Program-made: the position numbers and the translations under genes
From: CAKRZE01 sp045617585
GTDB lineage: Bacteria; Bacillota; Clostridia; Oscillospirales; CAG-272
Direction of reading: 5' to 3'
NCBI GenBank assembly: GCA_045617585.1
Contig: JAZLIW010000139.1
Coordinates: forward strand, 1 to 13,054
Length of the DNA: 13,054 nucleotides
Notes under the pieces: generated by a model
Seen by the model: only the letters and a program-made list of their open reading frames with translations
What the model was told of the DNA's origin: nothing
Database searches by the model: none
Shown here: one piece after another, positions 6,778 through 13,054 of the stretch
How the letters are laid out: every line of letters begins with the position of its first letter
How positions within the stretch are numbered: the stretch's first letter is position 1

Positions 6778-8565
6778 ATGAAAAAGAGACTGCTGTGTCT
6801 GGTACTGGGTCTCGTCATGATGCTCCCGCTGGTGCTCAGCGGCTGCGCGGACGAGGAGGAGGTTGTCACCTACGAAGACGTCCGTACCATGACCCTTTAC
6901 GGTATCAAGGAAGAGGGCACCACCGACGAGGCGATCGCCGTCGTCGAGGCAGCCATCAACGAGATCACGGAAAGCAAGTTCCACACCCATATCGAGCTCC
7001 ACTATTTCCTGGAGTCCGAATATTATGAAGTCATAGAGAAGGTCCTCTTCGCCGCGAAGGAAGAGGCGGACCGCAAGAAGGAAGAAGCCGACCGCAAGAA
7101 GGAAGAGGCGGCGTCCCGCAGAAAGGCCGGCATCAAGGAAGAGGTCACCACGATCCCCGACGAGCTGACCGAGACCGAGACCGCGCCCTACGAGACCTAC
7201 ATCGACAAGAAGGGCGCCATCCACATCATCTATCCCGAAGCCAAGGAAGATCAGATCGATATCTTCCTCGTCAACAGCTACGACAAGCTCAACCGGTACA
7301 CGCAGGACGAGATGATCCTGAACCTCTCCGAATCTCTCGGATCCTCCTACAAGGCGATCTATAAATTCACGAACCCCGCGTTCTTCTCCGGCTGTACCAT
7401 CACCGACGCGAAGAACACCTCCGGGCTCCGCGCTCTGCCGAACAACCACGTCCTCGGCGAGACCACGTACCTGCTGATCAATAAGGAAGTCGCGACCGGC
7501 CGTCTCTACTACGGCGAGGGTGACTTCACCTCCGCGACCCTGCCCGGTATCAACGAATACCTGAAGGCAGTCGCGACCTACTGCGACGACATCAAGCCGC
7601 TCTACAACGTGCCCGGTCTGTCCTACTCCACGGTCGGCGGTCTCAACACCCTGATCGGCGGCTTCATCACCTCCGATATCACCTCCGACAGCCGTATGCT
7701 GCCGAGAAACCTGCTCTCCCTTTCCACCTACACGAACTACCTCTCCTTCCGTTACAACTACCTGAAGAACGGTTACCTCACCGAGGGTGACATCACCGTT
7801 CTGCCCGAGAACATGAAGGAATACGGCGCCATCTACATCAAGGCGACCGACGAGGAAGTCCGCAAGTACGAGGACGACTTCTACATCCTGACCGCGAACG
7901 GTCCCATTGCCCAGCAGCAGGATCTCGTCGCCGGTGCTTACTGCGTCTCCGCGTTCTCCGAATACAAGCCCACCTATGCGCTTGATATCCTCACGATGCT
8001 GACCACCGACGCAGATTTCGTCAACCTGATGACCTACGGTGTCAAGGGCGTCAACTACACGATCGACGAGGAGACCGGTTACGTCGTTCCCACCGAAAAG
8101 GAAGACATGAAGTACATCATGAACCCGATGTACACCGGCAACCAGTTCCTCATGATGCAGAACGCCACCTGGTCCGACGAACTGCTTGCGCTCTCCGCCG
8201 ACAACTGGGCGAACGCCAAGATTCAGAACCGCAACGTCTTCGTCAGCCCGTACGTTCCCTTCGTCCTCCAGTATTACACCGCCGAGGACTTTGAGGACGC
8301 CGAGGAGCCCTACGTCGGTATGTACACGCAGGAAATGGTCGACAAGATCATTGAGCTCTCCGCCGTCTACAAGGATAAGGTCATGAACTTCGAGCCCTAC
8401 GTCGACGAAAACGGCGAAGAGGTCACCTACGAAGCGTATATCAAGGCCGTCGCCAAGGAATTCGAGGCAGAGGAAGCCGTCAAGCAGGCGCTTGATACCA
8501 ACAACGAATACTCCATTTACAGCCAGTACCTCAAGTGGTACACGGACCTCCATCCCGCAGCATGA
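6778..8565 (+). CDS. Lipoprotein, extracellular solute-binding-protein-like
   Basis: The 595-residue product begins with a lipoprotein signal, MKKRLLCLVLGL..., and a lipobox LSGC with C23 as the lipidated residue. It is therefore exported and held on the outer face of the membrane. The mature start, TMTLYGIKEEGTTDEAIAVVEAAINEIT and HTHIELHYF, fits the first lobe of family 1-type ABC solute-binding proteins. IDIFLVNSYDKLNRYTQD and YLLINKEVA fit later parts of the fold. The ligand, perhaps an oligosaccharide or peptide, cannot be told. Residues 95-112 hold a charged heptad repeat (EEADRKK twice, then EEAA), followed by a Thr/Glu-rich linker to about residue 145. This low-complexity stretch probably forms an exposed helix or loop. 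No permease or ATPase genes are adjacent. The gene has its own strong promoter and terminator. Family assignment is by pattern only. Confidence 0.8.
   Translation: MKKRLLCLVLGLVMMLPLVLSGCADEEEVVTYEDVRTMTLYGIKEEGTTDEAIAVVEAAINEITESKFHTHIELHYFLESEYYEVIEKVLFAAKEEADRKKEEADRKKEEAASRRKAGIKEEVTTIPDELTETETAPYETYIDKKGAIHIIYPEAKEDQIDIFLVNSYDKLNRYTQDEMILNLSESLGSSYKAIYKFTNPAFFSGCTITDAKNTSGLRALPNNHVLGETTYLLINKEVATGRLYYGEGDFTSATLPGINEYLKAVATYCDDIKPLYNVPGLSYSTVGGLNTLIGGFITSDITSDSRMLPRNLLSLSTYTNYLSFRYNYLKNGYLTEGDITVLPENMKEYGAIYIKATDEEVRKYEDDFYILTANGPIAQQQDLVAGAYCVSAFSEYKPTYALDILTMLTTDADFVNLMTYGVKGVNYTIDEETGYVVPTEKEDMKYIMNPMYTGNQFLMMQNATWSDELLALSADNWANAKIQNRNVFVSPYVPFVLQYYTAEDFEDAEEPYVGMYTQEMVDKIIELSAVYKDKVMNFEPYVDENGEEVTYEAYIKAVAKEFEAEEAVKQALDTNNEYSIYSQYLKWYTDLHPAA
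7060..7101 (+). repeat. 21-bp tandem repeat coding EEADRKK
   Basis: Two consecutive 21-base units (7060-7080 and 7081-7101) differ at three third-codon-position-type sites or fewer, and a partial third unit (EEAA) follows. They encode a charged helical heptad in the lipoprotein. The copy number could vary among strains without breaking the frame. Confidence 0.8.
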
Positions 8566-8610
8566 TCTGACGCAGGCTGTAACGTCATTTCAGAAAGAAA
8601 CGAATAACGT

Positions 8611-8651
8611 GCCCCCGACAGATCCGAACGGTCTGTCGGGGGCCTTCTTTT
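8611..8651 (+). terminator. Strong intrinsic terminator of the lipoprotein gene
   Basis: GCCCCCGACAGA (8611-8622) and TCTGTCGGGGGC (8632-8643) form a perfect 12-bp stem with a 9-base loop, followed by CTTCTTTT. It lies 45 bases after the stop codon. It separates the lipoprotein unit from everything downstream. Confidence 0.95.
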
Positions 8652-8769
8652 GGATCAGTCATTACAACGCGTCGGAACGCGGCGGGATACGTTTTCTGCT
8701 CATAGAATCATTCTTTTTGACGATCGTTGCCGTCATTTTTGCCGTTCTGCCCCGTCGCCGTCCAAGTCT

Positions 8770-8877
8770 TCAGAGATAATTTGCGGTCAGATACAGCGTA
8801 ACGGCAAGCGCGGGAACGCCGAACGCGGCGAGGGCGGTCAGGAACGCGACGAGAAAATCGCGGACGGAGCCTTTCAC
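8770..8877 (-). CDS. Small single-pass membrane peptide, 35 residues
   Basis: The start is the GTG at 8877, chosen because AAAGGAGG (8885-8892) sits 7 bases before it. An upstream in-frame ATG at 8955 would lengthen the product to 61 residues but has no ribosome site. The product has a short charged start (KGSVRD) and then a continuous hydrophobic stretch, FLVAFLTALAAFGVPALAVTL, ending TANYL, so one transmembrane helix with the N-terminus probably inside. No family was recognised. Size and shape suit a membrane-modulating peptide, a complex subunit, or the toxin of a type I toxin-antitoxin pair; no antitoxin RNA was identified. It stands alone, antisense to its neighbours. A weak CATAAT (8929-8934) is the best -10 candidate. 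Confidence 0.6.
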   Translation of the reverse strand: MKGSVRDFLVAFLTALAAFGVPALAVTLYLTANYL

Positions 8878-8884
8878 GGCGGAG

Positions 8885-8892
8885 CCTCCTTT
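8885..8892 (-). promoter_or_regulatory. Consensus ribosome binding site of the small membrane peptide gene
   Basis: On the minus strand this reads AAAGGAGG, 7 bases before GTG at 8877. A site this good in an otherwise non-coding interval is the main evidence that the short frame is translated. Confidence 0.75.
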
Positions 8893-9093
8893 CTTTTCGG
8901 GGTCATCTTTTTTATATCGGTCACGAACATTATGCCGCGAAAACGGGACGTTCATGCGGCGGGGATCACGGGACCGGCACGCTTTTGTGAAGGATATCGG
9001 GCAAGGTGCCGGGTCGGATGCCCGTTACCCGTCACGAAGCCGTGAAAGGGGCGCGTTTTTGTCCATCCTTCCCTTAAAATTCGCCGATTGGTA

Positions 9094-9122
9094 TTGACTT
9101 TTTGGATAAAATATGAGAAAAT
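9094..9122 (+). promoter_or_regulatory. Probable promoter of the thuA-GH2-deoB operon
   Basis: TTGACT (9094-9099) is followed after 17 bases by GAAAAT (9117-9122), in an AT-rich stretch unlike the surrounding GC-rich DNA. The -10 matches consensus at four of six positions; TAAAAT at 9107-9112 is a better hexamer but stands too close to the -35. Confidence 0.5.
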
Positions 9123-9147
9123 AGAGAGAGAAAAATATGTACCTTTC

Positions 9148-9154
9148 AGGAGGG
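9148..9154 (+). promoter_or_regulatory. Ribosome binding site of the thuA-like gene
   Basis: AGGAGGG lies 7 bases before the ATG at 9162 and fixes that start. Confidence 0.85.
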
Positions 9155-9161
9155 AATCAAT

Positions 9162-9887
9162 ATGAAAAAAATCCGCGTCACCGTATGGAACGAATACCGT
9201 CACGAGCCTGCCGAACCCCGCATCGCCGAGATCTACCCGAACGGCATCCACGGCGCGATCGCCGCGTTTCTGGGCGAGGAGGCCGACTTTGAGGTCCGCA
9301 CCGCCACGCTCGATATGCCGGAGCACGGGCTGACCGACGAGGTCCTGAACAATACCGACGTCCTGCTGTGGTGGGGCCACATGGCGCATCACCTCGTCAG
9401 CGACGCGATCGTCGAAAAGATCAAGAACCGCGTTTTCAACTACGGGATGGGCTTCATCCCGCTGCACTCCGCGCATATGTCGAAGCCCTTCCGCGCGATC
9501 GTCGGCACCTCCGGCCATCTGCTCTGGAGCAACAATCAGCACGAGATCGTATGGAACATCCTGCCTGCGCATCCGATCGCGGCGGGCATCCCCGAGCATT
9601 TTGACCTCGACCTCGAGGAAATGTACGGCGAGCCCTTCATGATCCCGCAGCCCGACGAGCTCGTCTTCGCGAGCTGGTTCGAGCACGGCAACATCTTCCG
9701 CTCCGGCGCGTGCTTCTACCGCGGCCTCGGCAAGGTCTTCTACTTCCAGCCCGGGCACGAGGAATGCCGCAGCTTCTACAACGAGAACGTGCAGAAGATC
9801 ATCAGGAACGCCGTCCGCTGGGCAGCGCCGAACGAATTCGTCAACCGCTACCCCTCGAGCTGCGATTACGTCACGCCGTTCATCTGA
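9162..9887 (+). CDS. ThuA-like protein (trehalose utilisation / GATase1-like fold)
   Basis: The 241-residue product matches the ThuA family: IRVTVWNEYRHE at the start, GIHGAIA (28-34), DVLLWWGHMAHH (66-77), GMGFIPLHSAH (95-105), and FYFQPGHE (193-200). The fold is that of class I glutamine amidotransferases, but the nucleophile-elbow region reads PLHSAH without cysteine, as in other ThuA proteins, so it is not an amidotransferase. In Rhizobium and Agrobacterium ThuA works with ThuB in trehalose and related disaccharide catabolism through 3-keto sugars. The exact substrate here is unknown, and no ThuB-type dehydrogenase gene is in the window. No signal peptide, so cytoplasmic. It is the first gene of a plus-strand run, about 50 bases before a GH2 beta-galactosidase, which supports a role in glycoside use. 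Confidence 0.9.
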   Translation: MKKIRVTVWNEYRHEPAEPRIAEIYPNGIHGAIAAFLGEEADFEVRTATLDMPEHGLTDEVLNNTDVLLWWGHMAHHLVSDAIVEKIKNRVFNYGMGFIPLHSAHMSKPFRAIVGTSGHLLWSNNQHEIVWNILPAHPIAAGIPEHFDLDLEEMYGEPFMIPQPDELVFASWFEHGNIFRSGACFYRGLGKVFYFQPGHEECRSFYNENVQKIIRNAVRWAAPNEFVNRYPSSCDYVTPFI

Positions 9888-9900
9888 AGCCGCTGAATAA

Positions 9901-9914
9901 GAAAGGAAGCTTTC
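9901..9914 (+). promoter_or_regulatory. Short hairpin holding an SD-like AAAGGA before the GH2 gene
   Basis: GAAAG (9901-9905) pairs with CTTTC (9910-9914) around GAAG. The only purine-rich ribosome-site-like sequence in the gap (AAAGGA) lies in this stem, 20 or more bases from either candidate start. It may not act as a ribosome site at all. Confidence 0.3.
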
Positions 9915-9941
9915 GCTGAACAGAAAGCCGTGGAACGAAAC

Positions 9942-12900
9942 ATGACCGTCAATCATCTCTATCCCGAATCCATCGAGCATCTGCACGTCGGCTGTGAAAA
10001 GCCGCGCGCGTATTTCATCCCCTACCCGACCAAAGCCCTCGCGGCGAAGGAGATCGGTTCCCCGGAGGAGGGCTATGCCTCCGGACGGGAGGCCTCCCCC
10101 TTCTTCCGTTCGCTCAACGGTGAATGGGACTTCCGTTTTCTCCCGTCGTTCGACCGGGTCTATGACCTCGATCCCCTGATCGCGGAGGACAAATTCGAGA
10201 AGATCACCGTGCCGCTGAGCTGGCAGGTGCTGACCGACCGCGGCTACGACGTCCCGAACTACACGAACGTGCGTTACCCCTATCCGGTCGATCCGCCCCA
10301 CGTGCCGAACGAGAACCCCTGCGGGCTCTACCGCCGCTTCTTCGACCTCGATCCCGCGTTCCTCGGCAAAAAGCGGCTGTTCCTCAACTTTGAGGGCGTG
10401 GATGCCTGCTTCTACGTCTGGGTGAACGGAAAGTTCCTCGCGTTCAGTCAGGTCAGCCACATGACCTCCGAGATCGAGATCACGGACGCCGTCCGGGAAA
10501 AGGGGAACGAGCTGACCGTTCTCGTCGTCAAGTGGTGTGCCGGATCCTACCTTGAAGACCAGGATATGTTCCGCTTCTCGGGCATCTTCCGTGACGTATA
10601 TCTGCTCTGGCGCGATCCGGTCTGCCTGACCGACGCCTATCTGCGCCCCACCCTCGACGAAACGCTGACGCAGGGCACGCTGACCGGCGAGCTCACGCTG
10701 AACGGCCGCGCCGAGGTCACGTGGGAGCTGACCTCCCCCGACGGGAAATACCTCTGCTCCGGCACCGCGACCGCCGATCCGACGTTTTCCTTCACGGTCC
10801 CGGTGGACGCGCCGGTCCTCTGGAACGACGAGGAGCCGAAGCTTTATACGCTTTACGTCCTCTGCGGCAGCGAGCGCATCGCCTTCCGCCTCGGCTTCCG
10901 CCGCATCGAGATCAAGGACGGCATCGTCCTCCTGAACGGCGCGAAGATCAAGCTCAAGGGCTTCAACCATCACGATACCCATCCGCTGCTCGGTCACACG
11001 GTGCCCTTCACCCGTCTGCGCGACGATATCTATATGCTCAAGCAGGCGAACGGCAACGCGATCCGCACCTCGCACTATCCGCCCGATCCCCGCTTCCTTT
11101 CCCTCTGTGACGAGATCGGCGTGATGGTCGTCGACGAGACCGACCTCGAATGCCACGGCTTCATCTTCTCGGAGGACCGTGATATGCTCTCGAACGATCC
11201 CAAGTGGATCCCGGTCTACCTCGACCGTGCCGAGCGGATGTTCGAGCGCGACAAGAACCATCCCTGCGTCTTCATGTGGTCGCTCGGCAACGAATCCGGC
11301 TTCGGCTGCGGACACCGCGCGATGAGCAAGTTCCTGCACGGCAGGATGCCCGGCTGCCTCGTCCACTACGAGGGCGCCTACAATCATCTGAACGGCAACA
11401 AGCAGATGACCGACGTCGTTGACGTGGAGAGCCGGATGTATCCCGCGCCGAACGTGATCCGCGCCTACTTTGAGGACGAGCGCTTTACCCAGCCTTATTT
11501 CCTCTGCGAATACTGCCATTCGATGGGCAACGGCCCCGGCGATTTCGCGGATTATATGGACGTCTTCTACGGCTACGACCGGATGCTGGGGGGCTGCGTC
11601 TGGGAATTCGCCGACCACTCGGTCTATCTGAAGAACGGCGACGGCACCTACCGCGCCACCTACGGCGGCGACTTCGGCGATACGCCGAACGACGGCAACT
11701 TCTGCATCGACGGTCTGGTCTATCCCGACCGCACACCCTCTCCCGCCTACGACGAGATGAAGCAGGCGTATCTGCCCGTTCACTTCGAGGTCCTCGACGC
11801 CGCCGCGGGACGCTTCCGCGTCACCAACCGCCGCCGTTTTACCTCCCTCTCCGACCTCCGCGTCGACTGGTCGCTTGAGGAGAACGGATACGAAAAGGCC
11901 GCGGGCAGCCTGACCCTTGCCGCCGCGCCGACCGGAGCGGAGGAATTTACCCTTCCCCTGCCCCGCACGGAGGGCGTCACGACCGTGACCTTCCGTGTCT
12001 TCTCCGGCAGGACCTACGCGTGGGCGAAACGCGGAAGCGAAATGGGCTTTGCCTCCTTCGTCCTGCGCGACGCGCCGCTGCCCGAAAAGGAAACGGTGAA
12101 GACCGCCGTTCCCGTCCTGACGGAGACCGATACCGCCGTCACCGTCCGCGCGGACGAAACGGTCTGGGTCTTCGACAAAGTGACCGGGCTTCTCTCCTCC
12201 CTCGTCTTCCGCGGGAAGGAATGCCTTGCCGCGCCGCTCGATTACCGCATCTGGCGCGCTCCCACCGACAACGACCGCAGCATCCGCCACGAATGGCAGA
12301 ACGCCGGGTTCCACGTCGCTTCGTCCTCCCGCACCTCCTTTGAGGTCACGGAGGAGGACGGCACCGTCCGCGTGACTGTCGGCTTTACCCTCGCGCAGCG
12401 CGCCGCGCGTCCCATCCTCCGCGGCAAAGCGGTCTACGCGATCGGCGCGGACGGCGCTCTGACCGTCACGACCGACGTAAAGGTCAGCGACAACGTGCCG
12501 TGGCTCCCCCGCTTCGGCGTCCGGGCGATCCTGCCCGAGGGCTTCGAGCAGGTCTCCTACTTCGGTTACGGTCCCTGCGGCTCCTACGAGGATATGCGGC
12601 TGAACAGCCGTCTCTCCCGCTTCGATACCGCGGCATCCGCCGAATACGAGCCCTTCATCAAGCCGCAGGAGAATTATTCCCACACCGGGATTAAGGAAGC
12701 CTCGGTCTCGACGGCGGGCGGCGTCTGCCTCACCTTCCGTCCCGTCGGGAAGGACGCGTCCTTCCGCGCCTCCCATTACAGCGACGAGGCGCTGACCGCG
12801 ACCGGCCACCGCGACGACCTGAAGTGGGACGACCGCGTTTACGCCTCCCTTGACTACCGCATGAGCGGCATCGGCTCCAATTCCTGCGGCCCGCAGCTCG

Positions 12901-12971
12901 ACGAGCGCTGGCGCCTGAAGGAAAAGGAATTTTCCTTCTCGTTCCGTCTGATCCCGGGGGTACTTGCATGA
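9942..12971 (+). CDS. Glycoside hydrolase family 2 beta-galactosidase (LacZ type)
   Basis: The product of 1009 residues (from the ATG) has the size and full domain order of LacZ: N-terminal sugar-binding domain (about 40-205, with SLNGEWDFRF and PLSWQ), Ig-like domain (to about 305), TIM barrel with GFNHHDTHPLLGH, RTSHYPPDP, SLGNESG (acid/base E451) and LCEYCHSMGNG (nucleophile E523), and a C-terminal Bgal_small_N domain with IWRAPTDND, SHYSDEAL and GSNSCGP. It hydrolyses terminal beta-galactosides such as lactose; the aglycone preference cannot be read from sequence. No signal peptide, so intracellular. An in-frame GTG at 9930 would add four residues; neither start has a good ribosome site, and the ATG is preferred by codon. 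The stop overlaps the deoB ATG (ATGA), so translation is coupled. It probably shares the thuA promoter. Confidence 0.95.
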   Translation: MTVNHLYPESIEHLHVGCEKPRAYFIPYPTKALAAKEIGSPEEGYASGREASPFFRSLNGEWDFRFLPSFDRVYDLDPLIAEDKFEKITVPLSWQVLTDRGYDVPNYTNVRYPYPVDPPHVPNENPCGLYRRFFDLDPAFLGKKRLFLNFEGVDACFYVWVNGKFLAFSQVSHMTSEIEITDAVREKGNELTVLVVKWCAGSYLEDQDMFRFSGIFRDVYLLWRDPVCLTDAYLRPTLDETLTQGTLTGELTLNGRAEVTWELTSPDGKYLCSGTATADPTFSFTVPVDAPVLWNDEEPKLYTLYVLCGSERIAFRLGFRRIEIKDGIVLLNGAKIKLKGFNHHDTHPLLGHTVPFTRLRDDIYMLKQANGNAIRTSHYPPDPRFLSLCDEIGVMVVDETDLECHGFIFSEDRDMLSNDPKWIPVYLDRAERMFERDKNHPCVFMWSLGNESGFGCGHRAMSKFLHGRMPGCLVHYEGAYNHLNGNKQMTDVVDVESRMYPAPNVIRAYFEDERFTQPYFLCEYCHSMGNGPGDFADYMDVFYGYDRMLGGCVWEFADHSVYLKNGDGTYRATYGGDFGDTPNDGNFCIDGLVYPDRTPSPAYDEMKQAYLPVHFEVLDAAAGRFRVTNRRRFTSLSDLRVDWSLEENGYEKAAGSLTLAAAPTGAEEFTLPLPRTEGVTTVTFRVFSGRTYAWAKRGSEMGFASFVLRDAPLPEKETVKTAVPVLTETDTAVTVRADETVWVFDKVTGLLSSLVFRGKECLAAPLDYRIWRAPTDNDRSIRHEWQNAGFHVASSSRTSFEVTEEDGTVRVTVGFTLAQRAARPILRGKAVYAIGADGALTVTTDVKVSDNVPWLPRFGVRAILPEGFEQVSYFGYGPCGSYEDMRLNSRLSRFDTAASAEYEPFIKPQENYSHTGIKEASVSTAGGVCLTFRPVGKDASFRASHYSDEALTATGHRDDLKWDDRVYASLDYRMSGIGSNSCGPQLDERWRLKEKEFSFSFRLIPGVLA

Positions 12972-13054
12972 AGCCGGTAAAGCGCGTCTTTCTGATCGTT
13001 CTCGACTCGGTCGGTGCCGGGGAAGCCCCCGACGCCGCCGCGTTCGGCGACAAG
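12968..13054 (+). CDS. deoB: Phosphopentomutase, N-terminal 29 codons (3' end outside window)
   Basis: The visible start, MKPVKRVFLIVLDSVGAGEA followed by PDAAAFGDK, is the DeoB signature in which the aspartate of VLDSVG (D13) is a metal ligand of the alkaline-phosphatase-fold mutase. DeoB interconverts ribose or deoxyribose 1-phosphate and 5-phosphate, linking nucleoside breakdown to the pentose phosphate pathway. The ATG overlaps the GH2 stop by four bases, and GGGGG (12956-12960) is a weak ribosome site 7 bases before it. Only the first of about 390 residues is a fragment here because the window ends. Confidence 0.9.
   Translation, partial: MKPVKRVFLIVLDSVGAGEAPDAAAFGDK

Larger units (their letters stand above)
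8566..9161. other. Largely non-coding interval between lipoprotein and thuA-like genes
   Basis: This holds the lipoprotein terminator, the 35-codon minus-strand peptide gene (8770-8877), and the thuA promoter. A small hairpin TGACG/CGTCA (8718-8735) followed by five T could act as a second weak plus-strand terminator. At 8972-9015 GACCGGCAC can pair with GTGCCGGGTC with one bulged G. TCACG-AAGC-CGTGA (9032-9045) forms another short hairpin before the promoter. No tRNA or rRNA was seen. Confidence 0.5.

Noticed and set aside
6580..8553. Antisense open frame of 657 codons opposite the lipoprotein gene
   Set aside because: It is a Val/Gly/Asp-rich shadow of a gene with signal peptide, promoter, ribosome site and terminator.
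8650..9045. Plus-strand open frame of 131 codons between the lipoprotein and thuA-like genes
   Set aside because: It begins right after the terminator, has no ribosome site and an Arg/Gly-rich random-like sequence, and overlaps the better supported minus-strand peptide.
8952..12809. Antisense open frame of 1285 codons opposite the thuA and GH2 genes
   Set aside because: The opposite strand encodes clear ThuA and LacZ proteins with catalytic motifs. The antisense frame is low-complexity (R, V, G, A, E rich), has no ribosome site, and stays open because C-ending codons avoid antisense stops.
1..13054. CRISPR arrays, insertion sequences, tRNA or rRNA genes
   Set aside because: No spaced direct repeats, transposase frames, terminal inverted repeats with target duplications, or cloverleaf-type sequences were found on reading both strands.

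Overview
The window looks like chromosomal DNA of a fairly GC-rich Firmicute, most likely a Clostridia/Oscillospirales-type anaerobe. The grounds are the dgt-dnaG-rpoD gene order typical of Clostridia, the short Firmicute-type primary sigma factor, consensus AGGAGG ribosome binding sites, and a lipoprotein of the solute-binding type common in gut and rumen Clostridia. The genus cannot be named from sequence alone. Most genes strongly prefer C-ending codons (GTC, GAC, CTC, ATC), so many long antisense frames stay open; these are shadows.

Layout. (1) 1-2115, minus: the first 705 codons of a secreted multidomain protein. It has a signal peptide, a papain/NlpC-like Cys-His domain, a Big_2-like Ig domain, a fibronectin III-like domain, a Cys-rich module and 91-residue tandem Ig-like repeats that run off the window edge. 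It is visibly poorer in GC than the rest. (2) 2116-2533: a 418-base divergent intergenic region holding a 23-base TA tract next to an extended -10 promoter, plus several dyads. (3) 2534-6433, plus: the macromolecular-synthesis cluster dgt (dGTPase), dnaG (primase) and rpoD (housekeeping sigma). (4) 6434-6777: terminator-like hairpin, then a textbook TTGACA-17-TAAAAT promoter. (5) 6778-8565: a solute-binding-protein-like lipoprotein closed by a strong terminator. (6) 8566-9161: mostly non-coding, but with a 35-codon membrane peptide gene on the minus strand. (7) 9162 to the end, plus: thuA-like gene, a GH2 beta-galactosidase of LacZ type, and the first 29 codons of deoB (phosphopentomutase), overlapping the galactosidase by ATGA.

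Working together: dgt, dnaG and rpoD link dNTP control, replication priming and transcription in one transcription unit. The thuA-GH2-deoB run looks like a carbohydrate and pentose-phosphate salvage operon. The lipoprotein gene is a single-gene unit with its own promoter and terminator and no adjacent permease genes. The most unusual features are the long secreted cysteine-peptidase-like protein with a TA repeat inside its probable promoter, and the 35-residue membrane peptide.
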